From: Hahellaceae bacterium
GTDB lineage: Bacteria > Pseudomonadota > Gammaproteobacteria > Pseudomonadales > Oleiphilaceae
Length of the DNA stretch: 64,000 nucleotides
Assembly (NCBI GenBank): GCA_024234505.1
Contig: JACKOD010000002.1
Location: forward strand, 682,001-746,000
Direction of reading: 5' to 3'
The notes under the pieces were generated by a model. That model was not told the DNA's origin. It saw only the letters and a program-made list of their open reading frames with translations, and ran no database searches. How positions within the stretch are numbered: the stretch's first letter is position 1; the number at the start of each line of letters is the position of its first letter. The position numbers and the translations under genes were made by a program. This document shows, piece by piece, positions 25,529 through 33,301 of the stretch.

Positions 25529-25944
25529 GACACCGGTTTCCCTATTTCAAAAATGATGAAGAAGATGTTGAAATCAATATGACCCCCATGCTGGATGTGG
25601 TCTTTATTCTGCTGATCTTTTTTATTGTTACGACCAGTTTTATCCGTGAAGCCGGGGTCGAGGTGAACCGGCCTCAGGCGCAGAGCGCGGCCGCCTTGTC
25701 CAATAAAGCCGTGGTGCTGGCAATCACCGCCGACAACCAGATCTGGATCGACCATCGACAGGTGGATCCGCGGGCGGTGCGACGTAACATTGAACGTTTG
25801 CTCTCGGATAATCCCGAAACCAGTTTGATCATTCAGGCCGACCAGACGGCGCAAACCGGCGTGCTCGTGAATGTGCTGGATCAGGCTAAACTGGCCGGTG
25901 CGACCGCGATTGCTGTGGCGGCAGAGCAGTATGTGGGGCACTGA
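25525..25944 (+). CDS. exbD: ExbD-type TonB-system subunit
   Basis: The 139-residue protein has one N-terminal membrane helix with the essential Asp (INMTPMLDVVFILLIFFIVT) and a periplasmic ExbD/TolR domain (ADQTAQTGVLVNVLDQAKLAGA). ExbD dimers in the ExbB pore couple proton flow to TonB. It overlaps exbB at its start and tonB at its end, showing tight translational coupling. Confidence 0.94.
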   Translation: MRHRFPYFKNDEEDVEINMTPMLDVVFILLIFFIVTTSFIREAGVEVNRPQAQSAAALSNKAVVLAITADNQIWIDHRQVDPRAVRRNIERLLSDNPETSLIIQADQTAQTGVLVNVLDQAKLAGATAIAVAAEQYVGH

Positions 25945-26698
25945 ATCGGTTTCATTTATGCCGGGCGGGCATCGAACGCCTGAACCGGCGGGCCGCTGGA
26001 GTCTGGCGCTGGTCTGCGGGTTGGGTGCGTTACTGCTGGTCGCGGGCCTGATGGCCCGTTTGATTACGCCGCAAACACTGGACAGGGCCAGAATGATTGG
26101 CGTCGAAGCCATCGATTTTATCCGTCCACCGGCAGAGGAGATTCAGGAGGTCTTACCCACGCCGCCTAAAATCGCCCCTGAACCGCCGCCCCCTAGTCCG
26201 CCCCCGCCCATCCCGAAAACGATCACTGAGACCGTGCCACCGGTCGTCATGCCGGAACCGGCGCCGCTGACGCCTGCCGTGCCCCCGATGCGCGACCTGT
26301 CGCCTTCGCGTTTGATGAGTGATGTTCATGCGCCGCCCAAAGCACCGGTGGTCGCTTCGCCGGTTGTCGAGTCGGTGAATGCACCCGTGGCGGCACCGGT
26401 TGTAAAACCCGTGCAACCGGCACCGGCCTTCAGCGAAGACCTGTTGCCGCTTTATACGCCTAATCCCGATTTTCCGCGACGCGCCAAACGTCGTCACATT
26501 GAAGGCTGGGTGAATGTTCAGTTTACGATTACCGTCGAGGGTAAGGTGGTGGATGTGCAGGTGTTGGCGTCAGAGCCCGAGGGCGTATTCGAGCAGGCCA
26601 CCTTGCAAAAGGTCGCGCAGTGGAAATTCAAACCCCAGTTGCTGGACGGCAAGCCCTCCCCGCGGCGGGTGGTTCAAACGGTCTATTTCAAATTTTAA
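25931..26698 (+). CDS. tonB: TonB energy-transducing protein
   Basis: The start is taken as ATG 25931, overlapping exbD, for 255 residues; ATG 25958 (MPGGHRTPE) is equally possible. One membrane helix (LALVCGLGALLLVAGLMARL) is followed by a Pro-rich spacer (about residues 60-175, with APEPPPPSPPPPIP). The TonB C-terminal domain then follows (YTPNPDFPRRAKRRHIEGWVN, the GxV pattern, WKFKPQLLDGKP, ending VYFKF). It spans the periplasm and opens TonB-dependent receptors such as the one at 30.8-33 kb. Confidence 0.93.
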   Translation: MWGTESVSFMPGGHRTPEPAGRWSLALVCGLGALLLVAGLMARLITPQTLDRARMIGVEAIDFIRPPAEEIQEVLPTPPKIAPEPPPPSPPPPIPKTITETVPPVVMPEPAPLTPAVPPMRDLSPSRLMSDVHAPPKAPVVASPVVESVNAPVAAPVVKPVQPAPAFSEDLLPLYTPNPDFPRRAKRRHIEGWVNVQFTITVEGKVVDVQVLASEPEGVFEQATLQKVAQWKFKPQLLDGKPSPRRVVQTVYFKF

Positions 26699-26714
26699 GG
26701 TTGATGCTGTTCTG

Positions 26715-28064
26715 ATGAAGGCTTTTGTTTCTGCATCACGGGTTTTTTTAAGCCGGCTCATATCCGGCTGGCGTGGCGTACGGGTCTTTATTTTCGTGGG
26801 CCGTGTCGGTCTGGTCAGTGTCGGTCTGATCAGTGTCGGAGCACAAGCGCAGGCATGGTCATTTTCCTATCCGCAAAGCATTCGTCAACTGGCGCCCAAT
26901 GCACATGCCGCCATTAGTCAGCTGACCTACCGGCAGTTTCAAGCGGTGCAGACACTGCTGGACAAAAATGAGACGGTTAAAGCGCTGGCCTTGCTGGAAA
27001 CCATCGTCAGCCAACATGCAGCGAATCCCTACGTGGTCTCACTTGCCTTGCGTAGTGCAGCCGAGCTGCTCGCCGGCAATGACCAAACCGGTGAGGCCAT
27101 TGATCTGTTCGAGCGGGTGGTGGCGCTGGACTCTCTGGAGCCATCCTTATTGATACCCATTCAACGTCAGCTGGCGCAACTGAACTTTCGTGCCGCGCAA
27201 TACGGGGCGGCGATTAATGCAATGCAGCGCTGGCTGAAGACGGCTGATAAATCGTTGCCACGGGAAGACGATTTTACGTTACTGGCCTTTGCACAATACT
27301 CATTGCAGCGCTGTGATGAAGCCGTGTCTTCGGCCAAAAAAGGCTTGAGGTTTAATGCCCGTAACGAGTCGTTGTGGCAAATACAACTGGGTTGTGCATT
27401 GCAAACGTCTGACTATGAGGCCGCGGCCCCTATTTTACAGCGGCTGGTAACGATTGCTCCGGACAATACCGGGTACTGGTTGAACTGGTCGCAGGTGGTT
27501 CAGCAAGCCGGACAGGAAAAGCAGGCATTGGCCATACTGGAAACGCTCGCCAGTGAAGGGCGCTTAAATAACGAAGCTGCGCGCCGCCCGTATTACTATC
27601 TGCTGATGCGACAAGACAATCCGGCACGGGCAGCGCGATGGCTCAGCGATGATTTACAAACCGGGCGGGTCGAAAACAGTCTCGAAAATGTGCAGCTTCT
27701 GGCTCAGGCCTGGCAGCGGGCGGGGGAGCCGGAGCGTGCCATTGCCGCCTTGCGCGCTCATCCGCAAACCCTGCAGCGGCCTGAAGTCAGGCGACAACTG
27801 TTGTCGTTGCTGGTTGAGGGGGAGCATTGGGAGGCGCTGATCCAATTGGCCGAAGGTCTTTACGGAACGCCGGAGGCATGGCCGCTGGAGGCTCTGACCG
27901 CATCAACGGAATCCACCTGGCTACAGATCGCGTCGGCCTATTATCATGCGCATCAGACATCCCGGGCACAGGCGGCCTTTCGCCGTCTGGATCAGGCCCC
28001 GGCACTCAGTGCATCGGGGCGGGGGCTGGTGGCGCAATGGTTGAGCTATCTTGAGACGCCATGA
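26715..28064 (+). CDS. TPR-repeat protein at the end of the TonB operon
   Basis: I chose ATG 26715 (MKAFVSASRVFLSRLISG), 16 bases after tonB, for 449 residues. The N-terminus is a signal peptide or anchor ending GAQAQA before WSFSYP. The remainder is helical-repeat sequence with TPR-like periodicity (AIDLFERVVALDSL, ALAILETLASEGRLNNEAAR, QRAGEPERAIAALRAHP). A TPR protein commonly closes TonB2-type operons. Its role is not established here; a periplasmic scaffold for the complex is the likely guess. It ends four bases before the convergent dctP stop. Confidence 0.82.
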   Translation: MKAFVSASRVFLSRLISGWRGVRVFIFVGRVGLVSVGLISVGAQAQAWSFSYPQSIRQLAPNAHAAISQLTYRQFQAVQTLLDKNETVKALALLETIVSQHAANPYVVSLALRSAAELLAGNDQTGEAIDLFERVVALDSLEPSLLIPIQRQLAQLNFRAAQYGAAINAMQRWLKTADKSLPREDDFTLLAFAQYSLQRCDEAVSSAKKGLRFNARNESLWQIQLGCALQTSDYEAAAPILQRLVTIAPDNTGYWLNWSQVVQQAGQEKQALAILETLASEGRLNNEAARRPYYYLLMRQDNPARAARWLSDDLQTGRVENSLENVQLLAQAWQRAGEPERAIAALRAHPQTLQRPEVRRQLLSLLVEGEHWEALIQLAEGLYGTPEAWPLEALTASTESTWLQIASAYYHAHQTSRAQAAFRRLDQAPALSASGRGLVAQWLSYLETP

Positions 28065-28068
28065 CGTT

Positions 28069-29232
28069 CTAAAAATCAATCATTCCCTGCACAGGCGCTT
28101 CAAGACCGAGTCGGGTCAGTTCCCGATTTGAGAGTGCGCTGTATTTTTTCGTCAGACGTTGGATGTCATCGACCAGCTTCCGGCAATCCTTGCCTGCTTT
28201 TTCACACTGGTTGAGCCATTGTTCCGTCACCGGCATAAAGGCCGCTTTCCATTGGGTACGAACCTGATCGTCCAGCGAAATCCGGGTAACATGGTTTTGC
28301 TCGAGCGTGTGCATGGCTTGTTCTGAAAAGGCTTCCATCTGATCAATCACCGCCAGCACCATTTTTTGTTGTACTTCGTAGACCGGACGCTTTAACCCGT
28401 CGGGCAAGCGATCAAAGCTTTGCCGGTTGATGCAGGTTTCAATCGTCGAAGGCGCAATATTTAACTCGGTATAATATTTTGCCTGCTCGTAGATTTTGTA
28501 GGGAATGAATCCCATGTCCACCCAGATAACCGCATCGACGATACCCTGCTGCAAGGCCGTATAAATCTCGGGAAAAGGAAGGCGCACTTCGGAGTAACCC
28601 AGTGCTTCGGCCGCGCCGGGAGCGGTAATAAAAGAAACCACCTTTTTGCCACGCAGATCGGCAGGGACTCGAATGGGGGTTTTGCTCATCAGTGTCAGCG
28701 GGCGTGAGGGAATAATATGGCCCGGATAGACTCCGCGCTTCGTGAACTCCTGTTTCAGTGTGGTGGCGGTTAACTCATTAATCACTCGCGCATTCAGATA
28801 AGGGTTGGCAGGTGCCACATAGGGCAATTGAAAGGTTCGGGTCAGCTCGAACCCTTTTGCCTCTGTCATGGAATAGCAGGTGCCCTCATCCGCTATACCG
28901 GCGCGAATAGCTTTGGCGCCTCCGACATAGCCATAGAGCGTTCCACCCCCATACTGTTTGATTTCAATCGCCTGACCGGTGACGGCCTGTAACCAGTCGA
29001 ATCCGCTTTGCCAGAGTGGTGGAAGCATGGACACCGGCGGGGCCGGATGAGCGAATTTCCACTGGATGGCGGGGGCATCCTGATGGTAGCGCGGTGAGCG
29101 ATTGGCAAGCCAGTCGGCGACGAGTGAGCGATCGCTGGAAGGCGCTTCTGTGGACGCGGCGCTGAGGCCGGTAGCCCAAAAACACAGCGCCAAAAGGAAC
29201 AGGGATTGGGGTTTGCGTTGGCTAAAAATCAT
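28069..29232 (-). CDS. dctP: TRAP transporter solute receptor, DctP family
   Basis: The 387-residue product has a signal peptide (LFLLALCFWATGLSAAS). The DctP fold shows in WKFAHPAPPVSMLPPLWQSG near the start, IRVPADLRGKKVVSF (usual 'LRGxKiR' position) and LPFPEIYTALQQGIVDAVIW, the family's most conserved segment. It should bind an organic acid or similar solute in the periplasm. The membrane subunits DctQ and DctM are not adjacent but lie about 26 kb away at 55.2-57.0 kb on the same strand. No other QM pair is visible, so they are the probable partners. Confidence 0.9.
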   Translation of the reverse strand: MIFSQRKPQSLFLLALCFWATGLSAASTEAPSSDRSLVADWLANRSPRYHQDAPAIQWKFAHPAPPVSMLPPLWQSGFDWLQAVTGQAIEIKQYGGGTLYGYVGGAKAIRAGIADEGTCYSMTEAKGFELTRTFQLPYVAPANPYLNARVINELTATTLKQEFTKRGVYPGHIIPSRPLTLMSKTPIRVPADLRGKKVVSFITAPGAAEALGYSEVRLPFPEIYTALQQGIVDAVIWVDMGFIPYKIYEQAKYYTELNIAPSTIETCINRQSFDRLPDGLKRPVYEVQQKMVLAVIDQMEAFSEQAMHTLEQNHVTRISLDDQVRTQWKAAFMPVTEQWLNQCEKAGKDCRKLVDDIQRLTKKYSALSNRELTRLGLEAPVQGMIDF

Positions 29233-29379
29233 ACAAGCAGCTCTTGTTATTTTTTAAAATAGTGCGGGATAACGCAAAGAAATACAATCCAGATGCCCTT
29301 GCCGGAATGAAAGCCGGGCCGTCTGTCACGATAACCTGCCCTTGTTTGGCGCATTTTTTTCGGGGTCGGGCGTAAAAAT

Positions 29380-29396
29380 ATGGACAGGACGTCCAT
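29380..29396. promoter_or_regulatory. Perfect palindrome upstream of the serine hydrolase gene
   Basis: ATGGACAGGACGTCCAT has six-base perfect arms around a five-base centre. It lies 65 bp upstream of the hydrolase ATG and just before a TATTCT that could be a -10 element. Its size and symmetry fit an operator for a TetR- or similar dimeric repressor. No regulator gene is adjacent. Confidence 0.4.
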
Positions 29397-29460
29397 TTAT
29401 TCTATGCTGAGGGGGGAGTGTGCTGTTCCCTACCTCGCGAATTCAAGGAAGTTTCTAGCA

Positions 29461-30636
29461 ATGAATCGAATTTTATCCGATGCCCCGACCTCCTACGGTA
29501 CCTGTGATCCGGATTTTGCCGGCGTACGTCGTGCGTTTGAAAATAACTTCATTATGGGGGATGAAATAGGTGCCGCTGTGTCGGTTTATCATGCCGGACG
29601 CAAGGTGGTGGATTTGTGGGGCGGCTTGAGAAATCAGGCAGAACAACTGCCCTGGCAGGAAGATACACTGGTCTGTTTTATGTCGACCACCAAGGCCATT
29701 GCCTCCCTTGCGGTACTGAGTCTGGTGGATCGTTATGGTCTGGATCTCGACAAGCCGATGGCGCACTATTGGCCGGCCTTTGCGCAGGCGGGTAAAGCCG
29801 GTATCAGTGTTCGCTGTGTGCTGTCGCAACTGGCAGGATTGCCGGTGATAGACGCGGCACCGGCAGGATCGTTTTACGATCAGGACGTACTGGAACAAGG
29901 GCTCGAAGTCCAGGCACCGTTATGGGAGCCAGGCACCACACCTTGTTACCACTCTTTTACTCACGGCCCGCTGTGCCAGAAACTGGTTTCGCTGGTGACT
30001 GGCAAATCATTGGGGCGATACCTGCGGGAAGATCTGCTCGGCCCCTTGGGGATTGAGTTTCTGATCGGTCTGACCGATGAGGAAATTACCCGCTGTGCCG
30101 ATCTGGTCTTTTCTGATGGCATACCAACGCTGATGCAAATGCGGCAGCCCGATAGCTTGTTGCATCGTGCATGGCGTCCGGTTCAGCCGATCAACGAAGT
30201 AATGAATCAAGCCGAGTTCCGGCGCAATGAATTTGGGTCGGGGAGTGGTCACAGTACCGCACGCGACGTCGCGAAGCTGTTTGGCCTGTTGGCTTCTGCA
30301 TTGTGTCAGCCTGCGGGTACGAATGCGGTGGAGCTATTGAGCCGACCCGTGCTCGAAGATGCGATTACGGAACAATGGGACGATGTCGAGAAAATTACCC
30401 ATCGACATTTCCGCTATGGAACGGGCTTTATGCTTAACAATGCGTATTTTACGACAGGCCCCAATCAACGCACCTTTGGTCATCCGGGGCTCGGGGGAGC
30501 GATAGGTTTTGCCGACCCCGTGGCAAACATTGGGTTTGCCTACGCCGGGAACCGGATACACGCCATTGACTCTACGGGCCCCTGTGCGGGGGCGTTGATC
30601 GAGGCGGTTTATAACAGTCTGACACACAAGGCTTGA
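29461..30636 (+). CDS. Serine beta-lactamase/esterase-like hydrolase (class C fold)
   Basis: The start is ATG 29461 (MNRILSDAPTSYG), preceded by AAGGA, giving 391 residues without a signal peptide. It belongs to the beta-lactamase/EstB-type family. The nucleophile motif SxxK is STTK in FMSTTKAIASLAVL, the YxS/YxN motif is YHS in CYHSFTHG, and the third motif is HPGLGG. Such cytoplasmic members are usually esterases, not antibiotic-hydrolysing enzymes; the substrate cannot be inferred. It is divergent from dctP, with about 230 bp between the starts. Confidence 0.87.
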   Translation: MNRILSDAPTSYGTCDPDFAGVRRAFENNFIMGDEIGAAVSVYHAGRKVVDLWGGLRNQAEQLPWQEDTLVCFMSTTKAIASLAVLSLVDRYGLDLDKPMAHYWPAFAQAGKAGISVRCVLSQLAGLPVIDAAPAGSFYDQDVLEQGLEVQAPLWEPGTTPCYHSFTHGPLCQKLVSLVTGKSLGRYLREDLLGPLGIEFLIGLTDEEITRCADLVFSDGIPTLMQMRQPDSLLHRAWRPVQPINEVMNQAEFRRNEFGSGSGHSTARDVAKLFGLLASALCQPAGTNAVELLSRPVLEDAITEQWDDVEKITHRHFRYGTGFMLNNAYFTTGPNQRTFGHPGLGGAIGFADPVANIGFAYAGNRIHAIDSTGPCAGALIEAVYNSLTHKA

Positions 30637-30723
30637 CGCAAAAAAACAGTCTAAGACCCCAATTCAAGAATTGATTGAACAGCCGTGTCTGAAAAACGGT
30701 TGCCGACTGCCTTGAGCGACTTC

Positions 30724-30790
30724 CCAAGCGCCCCGGGGACGGGCCGCCGTCTGCATTACTCGTCTGTAGACGGGGTGTCCTCGCCGGGCA
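30724..30790. repeat. Intergenic repeat copy 1 (inverted relative to copy at 61.3-61.4 kb)
   Basis: A 25-bp stretch at 30724-30748, starting CCAAGCGCCCCGGGG and ending GGGCCGCC, recurs exactly as its reverse complement at 61410-61434. Further right, 30771-30790 (CTGTAGACGGGGTGTCCTCG) resembles the reverse complement of the 61365-61385 region with a few mismatches. Both copies are intergenic, so this is a dispersed element of about 65-75 bp. Confidence 0.75.
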
Positions 30791-30843
30791 GGTCAAAACC
30801 ATTGAGTGGGCTCAGGTGCCACACTCAAGGTCTGCATTGAATC

Positions 30844-33009
30844 TCACATGAAGTGATAAACCAGCTTCACTCCCGCCGTCAGGGGGGGGGCGATATCTTT
30901 CGATACCCCTACCGTCGCTGCGGTAAATTCACGACTGGATGTAGAGTAATTCTCGTTGGTCAGGTTTTCGCCGTAAGCCAGAACCTCCCACTTTTCATCG
31001 GTGGTGCGGAAGCTCACACGAGCATTGATCAGACCGTAAGAATCCTGCGAGGAGACGTCCTGATTAAAGGCGGTAAAGAACTGCTTGTCCTGCCAGGCAT
31101 ATTCCAGACGGTAGCTGAAGGTTCCAAAATCCACATCCTGAAAATACTGTGCAGCGAGGCTGAATTTGTTCTCGGGTGACGCATTGAGTCGGTTCCCGGA
31201 GACATCGACCGAGGTGGTTCCGCTAGGCGCCAGGTATTTGTCGTAGGTGGCATCCAGATAGGCATAGTTGGCTTCAAAGAGCCAATCCACACTGGGAGAC
31301 CATTGGTTTTCGATCTCCAGTCCTTTGACCGTGGCGTCAGCGGCGTTAGTAATAGACAGCACGCCGGCCCGGGTAAAGTCAGAAACCTGCAGGTCGGTGT
31401 AATCATAATAAAACAGCGCGATATTGCTGCGAAGCTGCTGTTCTTTGAAGTCGAGTTTGGTTCCTACTTCGTAGGCCCAGACATACTCCGGGTCGAACTG
31501 GGGGTCGGTAGAGGTAAAGTTAAAGCCGCCACTTTTAAATCCACGGCTCACGTTACCGTACACCATGGCTTGAGGGGTGACGCTGTAGTCGATGCCGGCT
31601 TTGGGGCTCCAGGCATCCCAGTCCTGTGATTTCTGGGTATTAAATCCGCTGACCTGCGCCCCCGTGGCGTTTGTCAGACGATTGGTATTGGTGAAGTCTT
31701 TTTTCTCTTTACTGTAACGAACCCCTAGCGTGGCATTCAGTTGAGAGGTAACTGCATAGGTGCCTTGTGAAAAAAGGGCGTAGGCCGTGGTTTCGTTACT
31801 GACATCAAAATGATTACGCAGACCGGGGGCAAGCACGTTGACGGTGGTGTCGGTCTTGTGATCTTCGTTTAAATAGTACAAACCATTCACCAGACTCAGC
31901 CCGTTTTGAACATAATGCAGACGGAGTTCTTCAGAAACCTGATGCTGATCGTCGTTGACTTCACTCAGCAACACATTCAGGTTGCTGCCGTCGGTATCCT
32001 CCACCGTTTTAAAATCCAGATTGCGATACCCGGTGAGTGAGACCACTTTAAGTGACGAAGACAGTGGCCACTGGATTTCAGCCGAGGTACCCCAGTGCGT
32101 AATGTCCACGGTGGGGTCATCGTAGGAAATGTTCATTTCAAACGGATCCGAAGGCAACACCAGCGCACCGGCCAGCGGTGACGTGGCGCCGGTGGTGGTA
32201 AGACCGGTCGGCTTGTAGGCGCCAGTAGAACGATCGACATTGTTGTAATCGGAACGAAGAATGATTTCGCCCTGATTATCCAGAATATAACGCAAGGTGC
32301 CCCGGGCACCGAGGGAGTCGTCATCCATCAGGCCATCGGTCTGACTGGTGCCAATATCATCGACATAGGGATCATGATCGGTTTTGCTCAGCGCGATGCC
32401 GCCTAACAGCGACTCACCAACCAAAGGTCCACTGGCCGAGGCAGCAAACGTTCGGTGATTATAGTTGCCCAATTCTACACTGGCTTTGCCCTCGGGTTCT
32501 GTCTGGGGCAACTTTGAAATGATATTGATGGTGCCGCCGGTGGAGTTTCGACCGTACAAGGTACCCTGAGGCCCACGCAGGATTTCAACACGTTCGACAT
32601 CCAGAAGGTCATCCAGAATGGAAGTGGTGCGTGACAGGTAAATGCCATCCAGATGCACGGTGACACTCGGGTCGGAACCGATAAAGTCGAGATTGGTACC
32701 AATGCCGCGCATGTAAAGGCGGGTGGCCTGACCATTGCGAGTGACGTTCATTCCGGGCGTCTGGAATTTCAGGTCTTCGATATTTTTAATGCCGGCATCG
32801 ACCAATTGATCTTCGGTATAGGCCGAGATGGATGCTGGCACTTTTTGTACGTTGACTTCGCCTTCTTTGGTAGCGGTAACCACAACATCTTTCAGCTTGA
32901 CGGGTTGGCCTTTGCTTGGGCTACTGTCTTCAGACAACGCGGAAGCAGAATGCAGGGTCAATGAGCCGGCAGCGAACGCGACCGATAGTGCAAGACGGCT
33001 GATACGCAT
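30844..33009 (-). CDS. TonB-dependent outer-membrane receptor
   Basis: The 721-residue product has a signal peptide (ending about SASA before LSEDSS) and a TonB box (DVVVTATK). The plug domain follows (VPASISAYTEDQL, NVTRNGQATRLYMRGIGTN, VEILRGPQGTLYGRNSTGGTINII), then a 22-strand type barrel. It resembles the broad group annotated as siderophore or carbohydrate receptors; the ligand is not predictable. The last residues are KLVYHFM, so the usual C-terminal Phe used as BAM signal is penultimate. The nearby TonB-ExbBD operon could energise it. It is divergent from the first giant kinase. Confidence 0.92.
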   Translation of the reverse strand: MRISRLALSVAFAAGSLTLHSASALSEDSSPSKGQPVKLKDVVVTATKEGEVNVQKVPASISAYTEDQLVDAGIKNIEDLKFQTPGMNVTRNGQATRLYMRGIGTNLDFIGSDPSVTVHLDGIYLSRTTSILDDLLDVERVEILRGPQGTLYGRNSTGGTINIISKLPQTEPEGKASVELGNYNHRTFAASASGPLVGESLLGGIALSKTDHDPYVDDIGTSQTDGLMDDDSLGARGTLRYILDNQGEIILRSDYNNVDRSTGAYKPTGLTTTGATSPLAGALVLPSDPFEMNISYDDPTVDITHWGTSAEIQWPLSSSLKVVSLTGYRNLDFKTVEDTDGSNLNVLLSEVNDDQHQVSEELRLHYVQNGLSLVNGLYYLNEDHKTDTTVNVLAPGLRNHFDVSNETTAYALFSQGTYAVTSQLNATLGVRYSKEKKDFTNTNRLTNATGAQVSGFNTQKSQDWDAWSPKAGIDYSVTPQAMVYGNVSRGFKSGGFNFTSTDPQFDPEYVWAYEVGTKLDFKEQQLRSNIALFYYDYTDLQVSDFTRAGVLSITNAADATVKGLEIENQWSPSVDWLFEANYAYLDATYDKYLAPSGTTSVDVSGNRLNASPENKFSLAAQYFQDVDFGTFSYRLEYAWQDKQFFTAFNQDVSSQDSYGLINARVSFRTTDEKWEVLAYGENLTNENYSTSSREFTAATVGVSKDIAPPLTAGVKLVYHFM

Positions 33010-33253
33010 TTTGTAAATCCCCTTGAGGAGGTGAAAGCCGCACCTCGTTTGGCTATTTAAGATTATTGTTTTTTTACGCCTAACCCGGTATTTCAGGTTT
33101 AAGGGGAAGTATAGGATAAGATTTTTGAGATGCCGTTCAAAAATGAGCCATATTTTGCAATATTTGTCCTACAGGCCTGGGCGTTTATTGCCCTTGTTTA
33201 CTAGGGAAAACGTTGGAAGCGCGCGTTAATTTATCCCGAAAATTAAAATCACC

Positions 33254-33259
33254 TATACT
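33254..33259 (+). promoter_or_regulatory. Probable -10 element (TATACT) of giant kinase 1
   Basis: CCTATACT (TATACT at 33254-33259) lies 43 bp before the TTG start in the AT-rich divergent region. The same octamer or a one-base variant precedes all four kinase paralogues. No convincing -35 hexamer is present at 17 bp. Confidence 0.5.
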
Positions 33260-33301
33260 CAACGTACTGGAATAACAACTAAAATTCGTTGGGAGAAATA
33301 C

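Noticed and set aside
33010..33301. Fur box between the TonB receptor and giant kinase 1
   Set aside because: The region is AT-rich but no good match to the GATAATGATAATCATTATC pattern was found on either strand.
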